From Nitrospiria bacterium (GTDB lineage Bacteria > Nitrospirota > Nitrospiria > Nitrospirales > UBA8639): a DNA stretch of 9,128 nucleotides. Shown here piece after piece: positions 6,581 to 9,128 of this stretch. Position numbers and translations under genes: made by a program. Below the pieces are notes generated by a model. That model saw only the letters and a program-made list of their open reading frames with translations, did not search any database and had not been told where the DNA came from. The stretch covers positions 1-9,128 of the forward strand of contig JAUIKP010000102.1 in the NCBI GenBank assembly GCA_030430725.1. The letters run 5' to 3'. Each line of letters starts with the position of its first letter. Positions within the stretch are counted from its first letter, which is position 1.

Positions 6581-8951
6581 GTTCCACCATGACCGGGATA
6601 GGTTGAGCATTGGCTCCCAAGACCGTTGATTGTTGAATGTCAATGGTTGAATTTCCAGGCCCTGTGGCTTCGAATACGACCGTGGCTAGCGAGCCGCTTC
6701 CTTGTACAGATTTTCCCTGTTGCCCCATTTGGAGCATGATTTTACCGAGATTAGGGACGACAGAAACCGTGAGACTGGACGGGACCAGTTGGTTGGCCCA
6801 GAAGGGACCTTCCACTGCGTTTTTAAAAGTCAACACGGCAGGGTCATACGAGAGTGTGAGCGACGAATTTCCCGTGCTTGCAAAATTTTCACCCTGAAGT
6901 GTAATGGTTATTTCTTCCCCAATTTTGCTGGAGATTGCGTTCGGCAGAACTTGGATATGGGTCGTCGTTCCTGGAGAGGTTTGACCGGGTTGGTCGGGAT
7001 CTATTTGTTGGGGATTCGAATTCTCAGGGAGCTGGGATTCCTTGGCCGGCTGGATATTCTGCGCGGTATCCGGTGTTTCAGGAAGACTGGCAATTTTTTC
7101 ATCCATTTCTCCTTCATAGAGGGCAGTGGAGACCGGCTGGGTGAAGGAAAACATGGGCTTGGAATTGTATTGATTCGCTGTGCCTGACCACATTGTGTGT
7201 TTGGCTAATTGTGGAGGTGTGACGCTCCGGACAATGTGCGGGGTAATGACCAATATGACTTCGGTCACAACTTTTTGGGTATTGGTGTTACTGAAGAGTT
7301 GTCCAAGGCCTGGAATGTCATCGACTCCGGGGACGGAATCCCGTGTCTTTGTGTTGTCCTCTGAAAGGAGCCCGCCGAGCACGACGGTCTCTCCATCCCG
7401 CATATTGAGCGCCGTGTCCGCCGTACGGGTTCCAAACTTGAATTGGGTAATTAAGGGAGAAGCTTGAAGAATCACCCGTTCGCCTAGGCGTGTGACTTCA
7501 ATTTGCAATCGAAGGGAAATGGTGTTGTTTAAATGCACGGTCGGTTCCACGGTGAGTTTAATCCCGGTATCTTTAAACTCTATGGAGGTCACAGTCGAAG
7601 TCGTGGGAACTGAACCAGTAGATGCTTGTCCCGGCAACACATTCGTGGTGGAAAGAAGAATGGGCTGTTTGTCCCCGACATTGATGGAGGCTTTCTCATT
7701 ATTGAGAACCCTGAGTTTAGGCGACGCCAGGGTTTTGGCCTGAGACTCCTGTTTGAAAAAATTCAATAACACACTGCTGGGAAATCGAAAGAGAAACGAC
7801 TCCTGACCAATGTCTGTTAATTGTTTGAACGAAAATGTTGATGGGAGAGAAAATGCGGCGGAATTGGGAGACTCAGTGCCTGGTGGGAAAATACCAAATC
7901 CGGCCTCTTTGGCAAACTGTAATCCCAGGTTTTTGGTGTTGGTACGGTTGACTTCCAAGACTTCCACTTCAAACAGGACTTCCGAATCGCTACGATCATT
8001 GGCAAGGATAATCTGTTCAGCCAGGCCGATTTTGTCCGGTTCGTCCCGGATGACTACAGTATTTAATGGTTCATTCACATAAACGCGTTTCGTTTCCAAA
8101 ATCGTACGAAGTAAGTTCGCCATGTCTTTGGCTTTCGCATTGGAAAGATAAAATGTACGAATCTGGAGGTCTTCGTATTGTTCTCGTTTTTGCTTGGTAT
8201 CCGGAATGACCAACAACCGGTCAGGCCCCACCCGCTTGGCAAACAGTTGGTTCGTGTTCAAGATCAGATTTAAGGCTTCATCAAACGGGGTGTCTTTGGT
8301 GAAAATGGTGACAAGGTCATCCCGCACATCCTTATCAAATAAAATATCGATATTGGCGGTTCTTGCTAAAATTTCAAAGACTTGCTTGAGACGGGTATTC
8401 TGAAACCGAAGGGTCACGGGTTCGGCGGAACCGCCTATGGCTTGCGTGGCTTTTTGCAGTTGAACCACTCTGGTAATGCCTTCAACGGCTTCGACCAGGG
8501 AATGATCTAATTCCACGGCAGATTCATAGAGGCTTAAGGCTTCGTCGTATCGTCCGAGACCTTCCATGTGTTTGGCGTCTAGGACGGTTTGTTGGGCGGT
8601 TTTGAAACGCCAGACCTCGTTGAGGGCTGAATGGTGATCAGGCTTTTCCGGATCAAGCCCCACAGCTATTTGCAATTCCTGAAGAGCCTCGCCAATTTTC
8701 CGCTCTTTCAACATCTGTTTTCCACGGGAGAAATGTTGTGTGGCTGCGCGAACTTTCACCGATTTAAATTTTTCAGCAAGTTCTGCATCGAAGGGGTCTT
8801 TCCTTATGGCCTCTCGATAGGCCGCCACGGCACCGTCCAAATCGCCTTTTTGTTCAAGCTCATCGCCAAGCTGGGTTTCACGAAGAGTGCAGGACATCAA
8901 AGCCATCATAAAGACCATGGCCAATACGCAAAACGGATTCAATTTAAGCAT
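6558..8951 (-). CDS. gspD: TPR-secretin-cohesin lipoprotein (GspD/PilQ/MshL-like outer-membrane secretin)
   Basis: This 797-residue protein should form the outer-membrane pore. The signal peptide ends in a lipobox, LMSC, with Cys21 lipidated. Residues about 25-165 are helical TPR-like repeats (GDLDGAVAAYREAIRKDPFD, GEALQELQIAVGLDP, GRYDEALSLYESAVELD). An STN domain spans 178-250 (PVTLRFQNTRLKQVFEIL), an N1 domain 263-317, and the secretin core 322-575. The core includes the signature VPGVDDIPGLGQLF at 540-553 and the closing strand VILVITPHIV. A Pro/Gln/Ser-rich linker (about 576-662) leads to a cohesin-like beta domain at 664-797 (LTLSYDPAVLTFKNAVEGPFW). The ATG has a GAAGG site five bases upstream. 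It is the first gene of the unit. N-terminal TPRs and the C-terminal cohesin are absent from classical GspD and PilQ. The cohesin may serve in assembly, in substrate contact or as a surface adhesive domain; this is inference. Its lipid anchor may remove the need for a separate pilotin. Confidence 0.93.
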   Translation of the reverse strand: MLKLNPFCVLAMVFMMALMSCTLRETQLGDELEQKGDLDGAVAAYREAIRKDPFDAELAEKFKSVKVRAATQHFSRGKQMLKERKIGEALQELQIAVGLDPEKPDHHSALNEVWRFKTAQQTVLDAKHMEGLGRYDEALSLYESAVELDHSLVEAVEGITRVVQLQKATQAIGGSAEPVTLRFQNTRLKQVFEILARTANIDILFDKDVRDDLVTIFTKDTPFDEALNLILNTNQLFAKRVGPDRLLVIPDTKQKREQYEDLQIRTFYLSNAKAKDMANLLRTILETKRVYVNEPLNTVVIRDEPDKIGLAEQIILANDRSDSEVLFEVEVLEVNRTNTKNLGLQFAKEAGFGIFPPGTESPNSAAFSLPSTFSFKQLTDIGQESFLFRFPSSVLLNFFKQESQAKTLASPKLRVLNNEKASINVGDKQPILLSTTNVLPGQASTGSVPTTSTVTSIEFKDTGIKLTVEPTVHLNNTISLRLQIEVTRLGERVILQASPLITQFKFGTRTADTALNMRDGETVVLGGLLSEDNTKTRDSVPGVDDIPGLGQLFSNTNTQKVVTEVILVITPHIVRSVTPPQLAKHTMWSGTANQYNSKPMFSFTQPVSTALYEGEMDEKIASLPETPDTAQNIQPAKESQLPENSNPQQIDPDQPGQTSPGTTTHIQVLPNAISSKIGEEITITLQGENFASTGNSSLTLSYDPAVLTFKNAVEGPFWANQLVPSSLTVSVVPNLGKIMLQMGQQGKSVQGSGSLATVVFEATGPGNSTIDIQQSTVLGANAQPIPVMVEHGRILVE
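6584..6588 (-). promoter_or_regulatory. GGTGG ribosome site favouring the 6580 start of the first pseudopilin
   Basis: On the minus strand GGTGG sits three bases before the ATG at 6580, within the last codons of the secretin gene. It competes with GGGAG three bases before the ATG at 6610. Neither is ideal in spacing, so the start of this pseudopilin stays open. Confidence 0.35.
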
Positions 8952-8956
8952 GAAAA

Positions 8957-8961
8957 CCTTC
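8957..8961 (-). promoter_or_regulatory. Ribosome binding site of the secretin gene
   Basis: On the minus strand the motif GAAGG lies five bases before the ATG at 8951. It supports that start for the first gene of the cluster, together with the lipoprotein signal that begins there. Confidence 0.6.
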
Positions 8962-9005
8962 GCTACGTTTAATGAGAATGACGGGGGGGTAAGACGAAGA
9001 ACTCA

Positions 9006-9036
9006 AAAATACCTTCTAACATAGCATATCTGTCAA
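9006..9036 (-). promoter_or_regulatory. Candidate sigma-70-type promoter of the cluster
   Basis: On the minus strand a perfect -35 hexamer TTGACA (9031-9036) precedes the secretin gene by about 80 bases. The best -10 in reach is TATTTT (9006-9011) at a 19-base spacing; GGTATT at 17 bases is the alternative. Both -10 matches are weak. Position, orientation and AT-rich setting fit the start of an operon, but the site is a guess from consensus only. Confidence 0.35.
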
Positions 9037-9043
9037 ATTCGGG

Positions 9044-9079
9044 CTAGAGATACCTGCTCGTTTCTTTAAGCTTCTCTAG
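9044..9079. repeat. Short inverted repeat upstream of the candidate promoter
   Basis: Seven-base perfect arms CTAGAGA (9044-9050) and TCTCTAG (9073-9079) are separated by 22 bases. They lie just upstream of the candidate -35 and could be two half-sites for a regulator. Arms this short may also arise by chance, and the long loop argues against a terminator hairpin. Confidence 0.2.
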
Positions 9080-9128
9080 TTTCTATATCGGATGTCCCTT
9101 CGTCAATATTGAGCCCGGAAAATTAAGA

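Larger units (their letters stand above)
8952..9128. other. Non-coding leader region upstream of the cluster
   Basis: These 177 bases hold no convincing reading frame on either strand and no tRNA-like or terminator-like hairpin. They are AT-richer than the genes and contain the candidate promoter, the short inverted repeat and the secretin ribosome site. A gene may begin or end beyond the right edge, but nothing of it is visible. Confidence 0.5.

Noticed and set aside
6581..6643. N-terminal extension of the first pseudopilin from the TTG at 6643
   Set aside because: It would make a 36-residue leader, uses a rare start with a poor ribosome site, and increases overlap with the secretin to 86 bases.
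6702..7187. 161-residue plus-strand open frame
   Set aside because: It is antisense to the linker and cohesin region of the secretin gene, shows no recognisable domain, and has no ribosome site worth noting.
9082..9106. Second promoter candidate, TTGACG with TATAGA on the minus strand
   Set aside because: The spacer is only 13 bases, too short for a sigma-70 promoter; with legal spacing no good -10 is present.
1..9128. Mobile elements, CRISPR arrays, tRNA or rRNA genes
   Set aside because: I saw no transposase or integrase sequence, regularly spaced repeats, cloverleaf or rRNA-like stretches. The window is filled by one continuous gene cluster.

Overview
The window is a single gene cluster on the minus strand, read from right to left. 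It encodes most of the core of a type IV filament superfamily machine (type II secretion, T2SS, or type IV pilus class). Eight protein-coding genes are visible, seven complete and one cut by the left edge. Adjacent genes overlap or are only a few bases apart; the largest gap is 27 bases. This points to one polycistronic unit, probably transcribed from a promoter in the 177 bases right of the first gene. I see no RNA gene, mobile element, CRISPR array or terminator.

In transcription order: (1) a secretin lipoprotein of unusual build (lipobox, TPR-like helices, STN and N1 domains, secretin core, low-complexity linker, C-terminal cohesin-like domain); (2) and (3) two tandem GspG-like major pseudopilins that share a C-terminal motif, the first with four cysteines and a degenerate loop; (4) a coiled-coil lipoprotein with a LysM domain; (5) a GspF/PilC inner-membrane platform protein; (6) a GspE/PilB/MshE-type assembly ATPase; (7) a PilM-like actin-fold protein with a low-complexity insertion; (8) the start of a PilN-like membrane protein, which runs off position 1. 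A PilO-like gene would be expected next, beyond the left edge.

Taken together, the ATPase and platform protein would drive pseudopilin assembly in the inner membrane, PilM and PilN would form the alignment subcomplex, the LysM lipoprotein could tie the apparatus to peptidoglycan, and the secretin would form the outer-membrane pore. The mix of GspG-like pseudopilins with PilM/PilN instead of GspL/GspM/GspC is the mark of an atypical, hybrid T2SS/T4P system. Similar hybrids are known in MSHA-type loci and in Geobacter/Nitrospira-type bacteria. No minor pseudopilins, prepilin peptidase, GspC or obvious cargo gene lies in the window.

The host must be a diderm bacterium (secretin plus two lipoproteins). 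Base composition looks near 50% GC by eye. The protein style and the secretin-cohesin architecture suggest Nitrospirota (Nitrospira-like) or a deltaproteobacterial relative. This is inference from recall of family architecture, not a database match.
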